From: Syntrophales bacterium | GTDB lineage: Bacteria; Desulfobacterota; Syntrophia; Syntrophales; UBA2210 | Assembly (NCBI GenBank): GCA_023230565.1 | Contig: JALNXD010000007.1 | Span: forward strand, 1 to 64,000 | Direction of reading: 5' to 3' | Length of the DNA: 64,000 nt | Shown here: one piece after another, positions 43,362 to 52,426 of the stretch | Layout of the letters: every line of letters starts with the position of its first letter | How positions within the stretch are numbered: the stretch's first letter is position 1 | Position numbers and translations under genes: made by a program | Notes under the pieces: generated by a model | What the model was told of the DNA's origin: nothing | What the model saw: only the letters and a program-made list of their open reading frames with translations | The model's database searches: none

Positions 43362-44594
43362 TCAACTTTTTTTATAAGAAGTATTATAAATTTTTCCGGC
43401 TCCTTCCACTCTCGACAAATATTCTTTCACCTCAGGACTCGAGTATTCGTTGTAAGGATGCCGTGCGAGCACCTTTTCATCCGGTTCGACACCAAGACCG
43501 GGTGCCTCCGGAGGAAGTATGAAACCTTTTTCCCATACGACCGGTTCTTTGAGAATTTCCTCTGAAAACCCGCCCCATGTTTCTATCCCTTCCTGGATCA
43601 GAAAATTTGGGCTGCACATGTCCAGTTGAATGCTGGCCGCGCCGGAGACGGGTCCGCAGTACATCCAGGGGGCGATCTGCGCATAATACGCCTCTGCCAT
43701 CCCGGCTATTTTTTTCGATTCCAGAAGCCCGTGAGAGCCTACATTTATCTGCAGAATCTGGGCTGCCTGTTTTTCCAATATCGGCCTGAAATCCGCTTTT
43801 GTGACGAGGCGCTCTCCCGTTGCAATGGGAATGCTGGTAGAAGAGGCTACCCGTGCCAGTTCATCGGTATTTTCCGGAGGTATCGGTTCCTCGAACCAGA
43901 GGGGCGAATAGGGTTCCAGGCTTCTGGCAAGCCGTATCGCACTGTGGGTAGTATACTGTCCATGCGTTCCCAGCAGTATATCGCATGTATCTCCGACGGC
44001 ATCCCTGATGCAGGCAAATACATTCTCTGCATAGCGCAACTCCGGAAGGGATATCTCTCTTGGCTGGGGAACCATGGGAAAAAGCGGGTCCAGCTTTATG
44101 CCCGTAAATCCCATATCGGCGATTTTCAAAGCCGCTTCGCCTGCCTTCTCCGGATCGTCGCCTGGATGCCAGTCATACATCATATACGTATAACTCCTCA
44201 GCTTCTCATGACACTTTCCGCCCAGCAGATTATATACCGGCTGACCCAATGCCTTTCCCACAATGTCCCAACAGGCCATTTCTATAGCTGCACATGCCTG
44301 GGTGGCCAACGTCGATGGATGCTGGAAGTAATGCCAGTAATGGCACTTGCTTCCTCCATACAACCGGCGCCACAGGTCTTCTATATTGAAAGGATCAACC
44401 TGATCGATCACAAAGTGATCACAAAGCTCATGCACCAGCTGCACCAGTGTTTTCTCTCTGAATGCCGCCCCGTTGCATTCACCCCAGCCTTCAATTCCCT
44501 CGCTTGTGGAAAGCTTCAAGAATATCCAATTGATTCCTCCCTTAAACGGAGGAGGCACTCCCACAACATAGGTAGAAAGACCTGTTATCTTCAT
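43362..44594 (-). CDS. mandelate racemase/muconate lactonizing enzyme family protein (copy 2)
   Basis: Encodes 410 residues of the enolase superfamily, resembling the galactonate/mannonate dehydratase branch. Visible are FREKTLVQ and the substrate loop KCHYWHYFQHP, KxD in FTGIKLDPLF, Glu in WFEEPIPPEN and Glu in IATGERL. Where most members have the first metal-ligand Asp, this protein reads ILLGTHGQY, so a Gly or Thr occupies that place and the nearby His may substitute. It begins two bases after the livF stop, so it is part of the importer operon. Confidence 0.9.
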   Translation of the reverse strand: MKITGLSTYVVGVPPPFKGGINWIFLKLSTSEGIEGWGECNGAAFREKTLVQLVHELCDHFVIDQVDPFNIEDLWRRLYGGSKCHYWHYFQHPSTLATQACAAIEMACWDIVGKALGQPVYNLLGGKCHEKLRSYTYMMYDWHPGDDPEKAGEAALKIADMGFTGIKLDPLFPMVPQPREISLPELRYAENVFACIRDAVGDTCDILLGTHGQYTTHSAIRLARSLEPYSPLWFEEPIPPENTDELARVASSTSIPIATGERLVTKADFRPILEKQAAQILQINVGSHGLLESKKIAGMAEAYYAQIAPWMYCGPVSGAASIQLDMCSPNFLIQEGIETWGGFSEEILKEPVVWEKGFILPPEAPGLGVEPDEKVLARHPYNEYSSPEVKEYLSRVEGAGKIYNTSYKKS

Positions 44595-44596
44595 CG

Positions 44597-45304
44597 CTAT
44601 ACACCCAGGTAAATCTTTTTTACATGGTCGTTCGCCATCAGTTCTTTGGAATCTCCTTCAAGGACGACTTCTCCGACTTCAAGCACATAGCCGCGGTCGG
44701 CCACGCCGAGCCCGAGTTTTGAATTCTGTTCGACCAGAAGAACCGAAACGCCCATTTTATTTATATCCCTTATGAGCACTCCCAGTTCCTGAACTATTTT
44801 CGGGGCCAGACCCAGCGAGGGTTCATCAAGGAGAATAAGCGAAGGCTCGCTCATCATCGCACGGGCAATTGCGAGCATCTGCTGCTCGCCGCCGCTCAAC
44901 GTACCCCCCTTCTGATCAAAGCGCTCCCGGAGAATGGGAAAAAGGGCGCAGACTTCATCCATTCTTTTCTGGATCTCCTGCTTATCCTTTATTACATACG
45001 CCCCCATTTCCAGATTTTCGTGTACTGTAAGCCCCGAAAAAATCCGCCTGCCTTCCATGGAATATCCGATGCCCTTGCGGGTAATCTGGGGTGCCGGCAA
45101 GCCGTCGATTCGCTCGCCATTGAACCATATTTCTCCGCTTGTCGGCTTTTTCAAGCCGATAAGCGTTCGCAAAATAGTTGATTTTCCGGCTCCGTTGCCT
45201 CCGATCAATGAAACAACCGTCCCTTTTTCAATATTGACCGAAACGCCTTTCACGGCCTCCACTTTTCCATAATGTACCTTTATATTTTTAATTTCTAGAT
45301 GCAT
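44597..45304 (-). CDS. livF: branched-chain/organic acid ABC importer ATPase LivF
   Basis: Encodes 235 residues: Walker A IGGNGAGKST, signature LSGGEQQMLAIARAM, Walker B LILLDEPSLGLAP and LLVEQNS switch region. It energises import together with LivG. Its ATG overlaps the last base of the livG stop (TAATG), showing translational coupling. Confidence 0.95.
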   Translation of the reverse strand: MHLEIKNIKVHYGKVEAVKGVSVNIEKGTVVSLIGGNGAGKSTILRTLIGLKKPTSGEIWFNGERIDGLPAPQITRKGIGYSMEGRRIFSGLTVHENLEMGAYVIKDKQEIQKRMDEVCALFPILRERFDQKGGTLSGGEQQMLAIARAMMSEPSLILLDEPSLGLAPKIVQELGVLIRDINKMGVSVLLVEQNSKLGLGVADRGYVLEVGEVVLEGDSKELMANDHVKKIYLGV

Positions 45305-46077
45305 TAATCGTCCGCTCCTAAATAGGCTTCGATAACACTTGCATTATTCTGTATTTCCTCCGGAACCCCTTCTGCTATCTTTGTCCCGAAATTCAATACG
45401 GCAACCCGGTCGCAAAGCCCCATCACCACCCGCATATCGTGTTCAACCAACAGTACGGTGATTCCGCGGTCTCTGATCTTCCTGATCAGTGTCATCATTT
45501 CAGATTTTTCCTCGTTATTCATACCACTGACCGGTTCGTCCAGCATGATGAGCTGCGGGTGAGACGCCATGGCGATCCCGATTCCCAACATCCGTTGATG
45601 GCCGTGGGCCAGATTCTGGGCAAGTTCGTCACGGTAATTTTTCAGCCCCACGAACTCCATTATATTGTCCGCCACGGCATGAATCTTTTCCCGCTGTGCA
45701 CGGACGGTTCTGAAATTGAACAAGTCCATGAACATGCTCGTTTCCACCTGAAGCTGACAGCCCACAAGAATATTTTCAAGTACGGTGAAATCTTTGAACA
45801 GAACATTGGCCTGAAACGTCCGCACCAGCCCTTTGGCCGCCACCCTGTGGGGCTTTAGATTAGTGATATCTTCATTGTTGAATTTCACTGTCCCATGCGT
45901 AAGCTTATAGACGCTGCTGACGAGATTAAAAACTGTCGTTTTGCCGGCACCGTTGGGACCTATTATTCCTACTATCTCTCCTTCCGAAACGGAAAGGCTT
46001 ACATCGTTTACTGCCGCAAGTCCTCCGAAATATTTCGTCACGCCGGATAGTTCCAATATGGGATTTTTTTGATTCAC
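45304..46077 (-). CDS. livG: branched-chain/organic acid ABC importer ATPase LivG
   Basis: Encodes 257 residues: Walker A IGPNGAGKTT, TFQANVLFKDFTVLENI, Walker B LIMLDEPVSGMN and LLVEHDMRVVMGLCD. The signature reads LAHGHQRMLGI in place of the usual LSYGQQ. The GTG start follows GGAG by six bases and lies three bases after the livM stop. Confidence 0.95.
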   Translation of the reverse strand: MNQKNPILELSGVTKYFGGLAAVNDVSLSVSEGEIVGIIGPNGAGKTTVFNLVSSVYKLTHGTVKFNNEDITNLKPHRVAAKGLVRTFQANVLFKDFTVLENILVGCQLQVETSMFMDLFNFRTVRAQREKIHAVADNIMEFVGLKNYRDELAQNLAHGHQRMLGIGIAMASHPQLIMLDEPVSGMNNEEKSEMMTLIRKIRDRGITVLLVEHDMRVVMGLCDRVAVLNFGTKIAEGVPEEIQNNASVIEAYLGADD

Positions 46078-46080
46078 GAC

Positions 46081-47046
46081 TTACTCCTTTCTCATAACCG
46101 CATCACGGATTAATCCGGGAATCGATATAATACCGCCCGGCATGAACCGTAAAACCAAAATGAGAATTACACCAAGAATCATCGGCATGTATTCCTTGAA
46201 AGGTCTCAACAGTTCATCCAGGGTCAGCATGACGGCACTGCCTACGATGGGACCGGCAATCGAACCCGTACCTCCCATGACAACATACATCAGCATGTAA
46301 AAGGATGCCATCAGAGTAAAATCCCAGGGGCTGCAATAGGTGAAATAATGTGCCCAGAAGGATCCCGCCAGACCTGCGAAAAATGCACCCAGGGCAAAAG
46401 CCGCTACTTTATACTTCATGATATACACGCCGGAAGATTCGGCAAGCATATCGGCCTTGGGAAATGATTTCAGAAGCAGTCCCGTTCGGGATTTTTCAAA
46501 ACGCCACATGACAAAAACCGTTATTACAAAAAGAACAAATGCCAGATAGAAGTAGTGTACCTTTGAATTAAACATAATGGCAAGGCCACCGAGCTTTATC
46601 GCATCCGGTGGCGGAATACCAAGCAATCCCTGAGGCCCCCCGAAAAGGCTGTCCCACATCATCCAGATTCTCCGGGACACCTCGGACAGGCCCAGAGTGA
46701 TGATCACGAAGTACGCCCCTTTAATCCTCAATGTCGGCAATCCGACTATGATCGCCAGAATTGCCGCAATCACTCCGGCAAGAGGAAGGCATATCCAGAA
46801 GCTCCATCCCAGCTTCATCGCCAGAGCCCCCGAAGCATACGCTCCGAAACCCATAAAACTCGCCTGAGCAATGTTCAAATGGCCTGAAACCAGAACAATC
46901 CGTATGCCGAGGGCAAGCATGCTCCATATAAGAATTGCAATGGCAATATGAAGTATGTAGGGATCACTCGAAAACACAGGCAGCAGGATGGCCGCCAACC
47001 CAACAATCGCGATTATTACTTTTTTAGTAGTAGAATTATTCTTCAT
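46081..47046 (-). CDS. livM: ABC importer permease LivM
   Basis: Encodes 321 residues with about ten membrane segments. Typical pieces are SGHLNIAQASFMGFGAYASGA, PTLRIKGAYFVIITLGLSE, GPQGLLGIP and the cytoplasmic coupling region VAAFALGAFFAGLAGSFWAH. The ATG at 47046 overlaps the end of livH by 11 bases; a TTG start nine codons earlier is unlikely. Confidence 0.94.
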   Translation of the reverse strand: MKNNSTTKKVIIAIVGLAAILLPVFSSDPYILHIAIAILIWSMLALGIRIVLVSGHLNIAQASFMGFGAYASGALAMKLGWSFWICLPLAGVIAAILAIIVGLPTLRIKGAYFVIITLGLSEVSRRIWMMWDSLFGGPQGLLGIPPPDAIKLGGLAIMFNSKVHYFYLAFVLFVITVFVMWRFEKSRTGLLLKSFPKADMLAESSGVYIMKYKVAAFALGAFFAGLAGSFWAHYFTYCSPWDFTLMASFYMLMYVVMGGTGSIAGPIVGSAVMLTLDELLRPFKEYMPMILGVILILVLRFMPGGIISIPGLIRDAVMRKE

Positions 47047-47917
47047 GGCCAAATAACCCCGTCGGTTTAACAATCAACACACCGATCATGATCAAAAAGA
47101 CCACAATCAGAGCGAAGTGCGCCCCTACATATGTTGATACGAACGTTTCGGTAAGCCCTATAATAAACGCGCCGGCCACAGCACCGGGCAAGCTCCCCAG
47201 TCCGCCGAGAATAACCGCAGCGAACGCCTTCATAATCGGCTCGACCGCCATATAAGGATTGATATAGTAGATCGGGCCTACAAGTGCTCCGCCTGCCGCG
47301 GCAATCGCGCAGCTTACGCCCATTGCAACTGAAAAAATCATTCCTGTCTTGATTCCCTGAACTTCGGCCGCCTCTGAATCCATCGCCACCGCGCGCATCG
47401 CTTTCCCCATCCTCGTGCGGTCAATGATCACATAGAGAATGGCAATAAAAATAATACATCCTATGATCGCTGCAAGCCGTTCATTGGAAAAAGAAACGGT
47501 TCCCAATTGTACAAGGCCCGCAAAAGGCGAGGAAACCGATTTGTCTACCGGACCAAAGGCAACCAGCGCCGCCGCCTGCAGAAAAAGCATCACACCGAGA
47601 GAGACAATCATGACGGTTTCATGAGGCTCTCTCACTGGCCGAAAGATCCATTTCTCTACAATCATTCCAATGACAGCGACAACAACCATTGAAATCAAGA
47701 TAGCAATGATATACCCCACTAAGGCGGGCATGCCTGCAAAGATTGGATGGGCCTCCAGGAACCACCAAACACCGAATCCGCCCAGCATGTAAAATTCGCC
47801 ATGGGCGAAATTGATAATGCTCAGGATGCCGAATATGAGACATAACCCGATTGCAATAAGGGCCAGCGTCAACGATGCCATCACCCCATTTGCTAATGTT
47901 TGAAGAAAGACTTCCAT
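47036..47917 (-). CDS. livH: ABC importer permease LivH
   Basis: Encodes 293 residues, mostly membrane. LivH hallmarks are GLCLIFGILSIINFAHGEFYMLGG, IVEKWIFRPVR, RAVAMDSEAAEVQGI and VILGGLGSLPGAVAGAFIIGL. GGAGAGG lies four bases before the ATG. The activase gene ends 70 bp upstream on the same strand, so livHMGF are likely expressed from the sigma-54 promoter ahead of it. Confidence 0.94.
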   Translation of the reverse strand: MEVFLQTLANGVMASLTLALIAIGLCLIFGILSIINFAHGEFYMLGGFGVWWFLEAHPIFAGMPALVGYIIAILISMVVVAVIGMIVEKWIFRPVREPHETVMIVSLGVMLFLQAAALVAFGPVDKSVSSPFAGLVQLGTVSFSNERLAAIIGCIIFIAILYVIIDRTRMGKAMRAVAMDSEAAEVQGIKTGMIFSVAMGVSCAIAAAGGALVGPIYYINPYMAVEPIMKAFAAVILGGLGSLPGAVAGAFIIGLTETFVSTYVGAHFALIVVFLIMIGVLIVKPTGLFGHEE

Positions 47918-47987
47918 GCACCTCTCCTTCTCATTTTCTTAAGTTTAACATGCAATATCTATTTCACGCCTTGATTCTTAACCGATT

Positions 47988-48914
47988 CTAACCTCCTTTC
48001 CAGCTTTCGATGCGAACATTCAACCCGTAATACTCTAACAGCGTTTTCAAAGCAATTATTTTTCCGTCATCTCTATATGCGATTTCTAGATTTTCGTACT
48101 TTCGATCCAGTTTCTGTTTTTTTACATCATCATTCTCATGATAACGTATAATTTCGATACCATTGACATTTTTGCCCAGCCTGCAGGCAAATTGCGCAAG
48201 CTCCGTTGCGTTTTCTTCCGTATCATTCATGTGGGGAATAATCGGTATGCGAATTGTTACCGAATGGCGTTCGGCAACCTTACGAAGATTTTCAAGTATC
48301 AGCCGGTTGGAATACCCTGTTAATCGCCGGTGGGCTTCATCATTCATATGTCTTATATTAAAATATATAAGATCGGGCCATTCCGTGATCATTGCTATTT
48401 TTTGCCAGGAGGCAAAACCTTGAGTTTCAAGAACCGTGTGGATTTCATGCCGCCTGCATTGCTGCAGGAATGCCGACACAAATTCCGCCTGCATGGCCGG
48501 TTCTCCACCGGTAATTGTCACTCCCCCCGAAGAAAGTTGATAGGTGGGTACTCCTTTTTCAATTTCCTGCATGAGATCGCAGATGCTGTAATACCGGCCT
48601 AACAGCTCAAGTGCGCCATAGGGACAGCACTCTGCACATATTCCGCATTTATCGCAGAGAGCATCATCAATTTTTAACATGCATGCCGAATCTTCCATAA
48701 TAGCATCTCTGGGACATATATCTTTACATATCAAGCATCTGCTGCATTTCCAGTCCGTAAAAAGAATTTCACCGACATTTTTCTGCATGTGGGGGCACAC
48801 ACATTTCAGACAGCGCAACGTACATCCCTTCATGAAAATAACCGTCCGAATCCCCGGACCGTTGCAGACCGACAGCGGTTGTATTTTCGCAATTAGACCT
48901 TCTGGCAAATTCAT
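47988..48914 (-). CDS. glycyl-radical-enzyme activating protein (PflA-like) without a partner enzyme in the window
   Basis: Encodes 308 residues from ATG 48914, five bases after GAGG; upstream in-frame codons lie within the promoter. The radical SAM motif is CTLRCLKC (about residue 32). A two-cluster ferredoxin insert follows, with CSRCLICKDICP and CDKCGICAECCP, then SSGGVTITGGEPAMQ, the SAM-binding GGE. Such proteins install the glycyl radical on PFL, glycerol/diol dehydratase, hydroxyphenylacetate decarboxylase or benzylsuccinate synthase-type enzymes. The ferredoxin insert is common for the catabolic types. No such target gene is present here. Confidence 0.92.
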   Translation of the reverse strand: MNLPEGLIAKIQPLSVCNGPGIRTVIFMKGCTLRCLKCVCPHMQKNVGEILFTDWKCSRCLICKDICPRDAIMEDSACMLKIDDALCDKCGICAECCPYGALELLGRYYSICDLMQEIEKGVPTYQLSSGGVTITGGEPAMQAEFVSAFLQQCRRHEIHTVLETQGFASWQKIAMITEWPDLIYFNIRHMNDEAHRRLTGYSNRLILENLRKVAERHSVTIRIPIIPHMNDTEENATELAQFACRLGKNVNGIEIIRYHENDDVKKQKLDRKYENLEIAYRDDGKIIALKTLLEYYGLNVRIESWKGG

Positions 48915-48945
48915 GTAAACCTCATTCCTGGGAACAAGGGATACA

Positions 48946-48961
48946 TGCATTATATGTGCCA
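48946..48961 (-). promoter_or_regulatory. sigma-54 (-24/-12) promoter of activase-liv operon
   Basis: Minus-strand TGGCACATATAATGCA matches TGGCACnnnnnTTGCA with one mismatch; GG and GC are separated by exactly 10 bases. The predicted start near 48936 gives a 22-base leader with GAGG before ATG 48914. The sigma-54 activator gene ends 90 bp upstream. Confidence 0.8.
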
Positions 48962-49013
48962 TGAATAAATTCTTGTTTTATCGAAACGTTAGGCATCAAA
49001 TAGGTTAAATCAA

Positions 49014-49029
49014 TAGCGATATTTCGCTA
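49014..49029. promoter_or_regulatory. possible activator-binding site (UAS)
   Basis: TAGCGAtattTCGCTA is a perfect 6-bp-arm dyad centred about 86 bp upstream of the predicted sigma-54 start site, a normal enhancer distance. Related ATCGAAA runs flank it. Confidence 0.45.
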
Positions 49030-49050
49030 ATAATCGAAATGGTGCACCTT

Positions 49051-52000
49051 TCAGTGACGCGGGCTTGCGTTCAAATAATAGGAGCTGTAATATTTTTTTA
49101 TACCCAGTTTTTTCATCCGCGAATTGAGAGTACTTGGAGGAATCCCGAGAATTTCTGCGGCTCCGCCTTTTCCTGCTATTTTGCCCCCCGTTTTTTCCAG
49201 AATTTTCAGGATATGCCGTCTTTCATTTTCTTCTATCGTTATGCAATCATTGTCATTGCCGGATGCCGTTTTATGATGCTCAAAAGCGGGGGTCTTAAAG
49301 TCCCGGCCATTGATCAAAATCAATCCTCTTTCTATCAAATTTTCCAATTCCCGGACATTTCCGGGCCAGTCGTACGCGAGCAGTTTCTCCATTTCGCTTT
49401 TTGTAATTTTCTTGGCCTGTTTTCCATGCTTGGCAGCACATGTTTTCAAGAAATATTCTACCAGAAGCGGAATGTCCTCTTTTCGCTCCCTGAGCGGCGG
49501 AACATGAATGGGAAATATATTAAGTCTGTAATATAGATCTTGCCGAAAGCGGCCTGCTTGAACCTCTTTTTTTAGATCTCTGTTGGTCGCCGTTAAAAGG
49601 CGGAAATCGGAACGAATCGTTTCGCTGCCTCCTACTCGTTCGAATTCCCTGCTTTGAAGAACCCGGAGAAGTTTTACCTGTATATCCATTGAAATATCGC
49701 CTATTTCATCGAGAAACAGCGTTCCTCCGTCGGCAAGCTCGAATCGCCCTATCTGTTTTGCGACCGCTCCTGTAAATGCGCCCCTTTCATGGCCGAAAAG
49801 TTCACTTGAGATCAGACTTTCCGGCAAGCAGCTGCAATGCACACGAATAAACGGTTTATCACGTCGTGTGCTATGGTTGTGAATGGTCCGGGCAACCAAT
49901 TCCTTGCCCGACCCGGTTTCACCCGTTATCAGAACCGTTGCATCGGTACCTGCCACCTGTTCTATTTCATGGAATACTTTTGCTATGGCCGGACTTTCTC
50001 CGATGAAATCCTCGGAAAGGATGGTCTGCTTGTATTGGGACTCAAAATATTCTTTTTCTTTCTGCTGTTTCTCATACATATCCTGCAGTGCCTTCCAGGC
50101 TTCAACGTTGTCCATTGCAATGGCGGCTTGTGCTGCGAAATAGTTAAGAATATCAAGATCCGCCTTTTTGAAGACACTTCTGAATATTCTATTATCATGA
50201 TAAAGCACCCCGACCATTTTGTTCCGTATATTCATGGGTACACAGATGCACGAACGAATAAGGTTGTTTTTTACAGGCGCTTTTTTCCCATCATCGAAAT
50301 CCATGACGAGACCTTTGCCTGTTTTAAAGGTTTCCCGGATCAACTTCATGGGCTCTTCAAACTGGGGCGTATGAATATCTTCAGCCGTCAGATTCTTTGC
50401 CGCTCTAAGTGTCATATTCCTGGGATTGTCAGTATCTGCAAGAAAAATGGCTCCCCTTTCCGCTCCTGTGATGCTGTTTACCGAAGAAATAATCTGCCTG
50501 AAAAGATAACGGCTGTCCCTTATACCCACTAATTCCTGACTTAAACGTAATATCTCGTTCAGAAGAGTCTCTCCGCTCCATTGTGAGGCGACAAGAGGTT
50601 GAAGGTCATCGGGCAATAACTCATCGTTAATTGAAGACAATATTTCCAGGGCCGGCTTTGCCCATTTTTTCGCCATTGTACTATTGCCGGACCGCATATA
50701 TTCCCGGGCTAATTCCACTCTGGAATAGGCCGTTTCAACCTCATTCCCCGAGTCGTTCAAATATTTAACGGACCGTTTCAATTCGGCAATGACATCCGAA
50801 GCAGGCGCACCTTTTTGTTTCATTGAAAGAGCCTGATATCGGCAGGCAAGCCCTTTTGTAAAAATATTGCCTCCCTCAAATGCATTTTTGATTTCATTTT
50901 TCAGACTTAAATTCCGGTTCGCGGGAAGAGCACCTTCTTCCTGAGCCCATGCAAGACTCATGAGAATAAATCCGTGCTTGAGAGCCACCTGGAATCTCTG
51001 CATCAATTCCATCGATTCGTTCAGCAGAGAAACAGCTTTTTGAGGTTCATTGATTTTATAATAGGTATAACTTAATAAATTAAGACTTCCGATATAGGCA
51101 AATATGTTATGACAACTCAGTGCGTCTCTCACTGATTCTTCCAGATACTTTCTTGCTTCCTCAAAAGAATTAACGCATACCAGCAATTCGCCTATCGACA
51201 TTGCGGCGTGGGCGGCAACATGAAGATTTCCTATTTTACGGCCGTGTGTTCGTACCGCATCGATCATCCCGAGGCCATGAGAGAGCTGACCGCAATACCC
51301 ATAGCATGATCCGGCTGTCAAAGAGGCCAGAAGAGGGATACTGTCCTGGGGGAAATTATCTACATCAGGAGTACAGGCCTCATAATTTTGGATGGCTTCA
51401 CGAAACTTTCCCATCCAGAAACTGAAAAACAGATTAAACACAGCCACCGATCGAAGCGTTTTCGGATCTTTTGTTTTCTCAGCAAACGCGACACCCTTTT
51501 TAAAATGCCGGCAGGCGTTCTTGAATCGTGAACGCATCCATTCGTTTTTGGCAAGATACATTTCCAACAGAGCAAGCGAATTTTTATCTTGTTCCGGATT
51601 CACAAGATCGATCGCTTCCTTCAATATTGAAATCGTCTTATCTACACCGATTTCATCCACGCAGACTTTGGAATATCGCAATGCCGCCCGGATAAAAAGG
51701 TTTTGCGCCCCTTGATCGGATAACTTTCTGAGATCTTCAATAGCTTTTCCATATGCCTGCCTGGCTTTGTCGTACCTGAATTCCTTTTCGCTCGAATTCC
51801 CGTATTCGACCAGGAAGCGGCACCCGTTCAGATCATTATTCAAGAAAAAGAGATGGGGTACGATGGATTGCAGCCTATGAGGATCTCCCGATAATTCTTG
51901 ATAAAGCAGATCGACGATTTGCTTGTGAAGCTTTTTTTTCTCTTCCAGAGAAAGCAGGCTGCGGTACTTTTCCTGCTCAGCAGCATTGATAAAATAAAAA

Positions 52001-52194
52001 AATCCATTTTTCTTATGAGACAGGCATTTCTTTTGGACACCGGCATCAAGGGCAGCAAAAATTGTGGAAGCCTTTTCCGCCGTCAGTTCCTGCAGCCAAT
52101 CTATATTGAACTCATGGTTAAAAAGCGATGCAACGGACAAAATTTTCCGGCAAAGATCATCTTGCACATCGGTTTTAATGGCTTCCAAATTCAT
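49051..52194 (-). CDS. sigma-54-dependent transcriptional activator with TPR-like and GAF sensory regions
   Basis: Encodes 1047 residues. Residues 1-540 are helical repeats of TPR/MalT type (e.g. DKARQAYGKAIEDL, SFEEARKYLEESV). A GAF domain spans about 560-705 (AERGAIFLADTDN to NYFAAQAAIAMDN). The AAA+ domain spans about 728-965 with Walker A GETGSGKELVA, the sigma-54 contact GAFTGA, Walker B GGTLFLDEIGD and the arginine-rich FRQDLYYRLNIF. A Fis-type helix-turn-helix (AAEILGIPPSTLNSRMKK) ends it. AGAGGA lies five bases before the ATG. It probably activates the promoter at 48946-48961 in response to the pathway substrate. Confidence 0.95.
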   Translation of the reverse strand: MNLEAIKTDVQDDLCRKILSVASLFNHEFNIDWLQELTAEKASTIFAALDAGVQKKCLSHKKNGFFYFINAAEQEKYRSLLSLEEKKKLHKQIVDLLYQELSGDPHRLQSIVPHLFFLNNDLNGCRFLVEYGNSSEKEFRYDKARQAYGKAIEDLRKLSDQGAQNLFIRAALRYSKVCVDEIGVDKTISILKEAIDLVNPEQDKNSLALLEMYLAKNEWMRSRFKNACRHFKKGVAFAEKTKDPKTLRSVAVFNLFFSFWMGKFREAIQNYEACTPDVDNFPQDSIPLLASLTAGSCYGYCGQLSHGLGMIDAVRTHGRKIGNLHVAAHAAMSIGELLVCVNSFEEARKYLEESVRDALSCHNIFAYIGSLNLLSYTYYKINEPQKAVSLLNESMELMQRFQVALKHGFILMSLAWAQEEGALPANRNLSLKNEIKNAFEGGNIFTKGLACRYQALSMKQKGAPASDVIAELKRSVKYLNDSGNEVETAYSRVELAREYMRSGNSTMAKKWAKPALEILSSINDELLPDDLQPLVASQWSGETLLNEILRLSQELVGIRDSRYLFRQIISSVNSITGAERGAIFLADTDNPRNMTLRAAKNLTAEDIHTPQFEEPMKLIRETFKTGKGLVMDFDDGKKAPVKNNLIRSCICVPMNIRNKMVGVLYHDNRIFRSVFKKADLDILNYFAAQAAIAMDNVEAWKALQDMYEKQQKEKEYFESQYKQTILSEDFIGESPAIAKVFHEIEQVAGTDATVLITGETGSGKELVARTIHNHSTRRDKPFIRVHCSCLPESLISSELFGHERGAFTGAVAKQIGRFELADGGTLFLDEIGDISMDIQVKLLRVLQSREFERVGGSETIRSDFRLLTATNRDLKKEVQAGRFRQDLYYRLNIFPIHVPPLRERKEDIPLLVEYFLKTCAAKHGKQAKKITKSEMEKLLAYDWPGNVRELENLIERGLILINGRDFKTPAFEHHKTASGNDNDCITIEENERRHILKILEKTGGKIAGKGGAAEILGIPPSTLNSRMKKLGIKKYYSSYYLNASPRH

Positions 52195-52426
52195 AATATC
52201 CTCTTTTGAAACGCCTATATAAATCTCTTATCTTGTAAAGTCAAATGTTTATTATATCCATGGCAAAAACCCGGCACTCAAGAAAAAGGAAACTTTGAAA
52301 AACCAAAATAGCGCTTCGAGCCTTTATTCCTTCCAAAAAGAATAAAAAGCTGATACCCTCAAACCGGCTTTGATCTCCATTGACCGATTTATTTTCCAGT
52401 ACCGAATGCAACCGGGGAGGCGAGTC

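Noticed and set aside
43626..44612. 328-codon plus-strand open frame
   Set aside because: Antisense to the enolase-superfamily gene and without recognisable domains.
52261..52276. Possible sigma-54 promoter before the b5/DUF2231 gene
   Set aside because: GG and GC are spaced correctly, but the conserved C after TGGCA and the TT before GC are missing.
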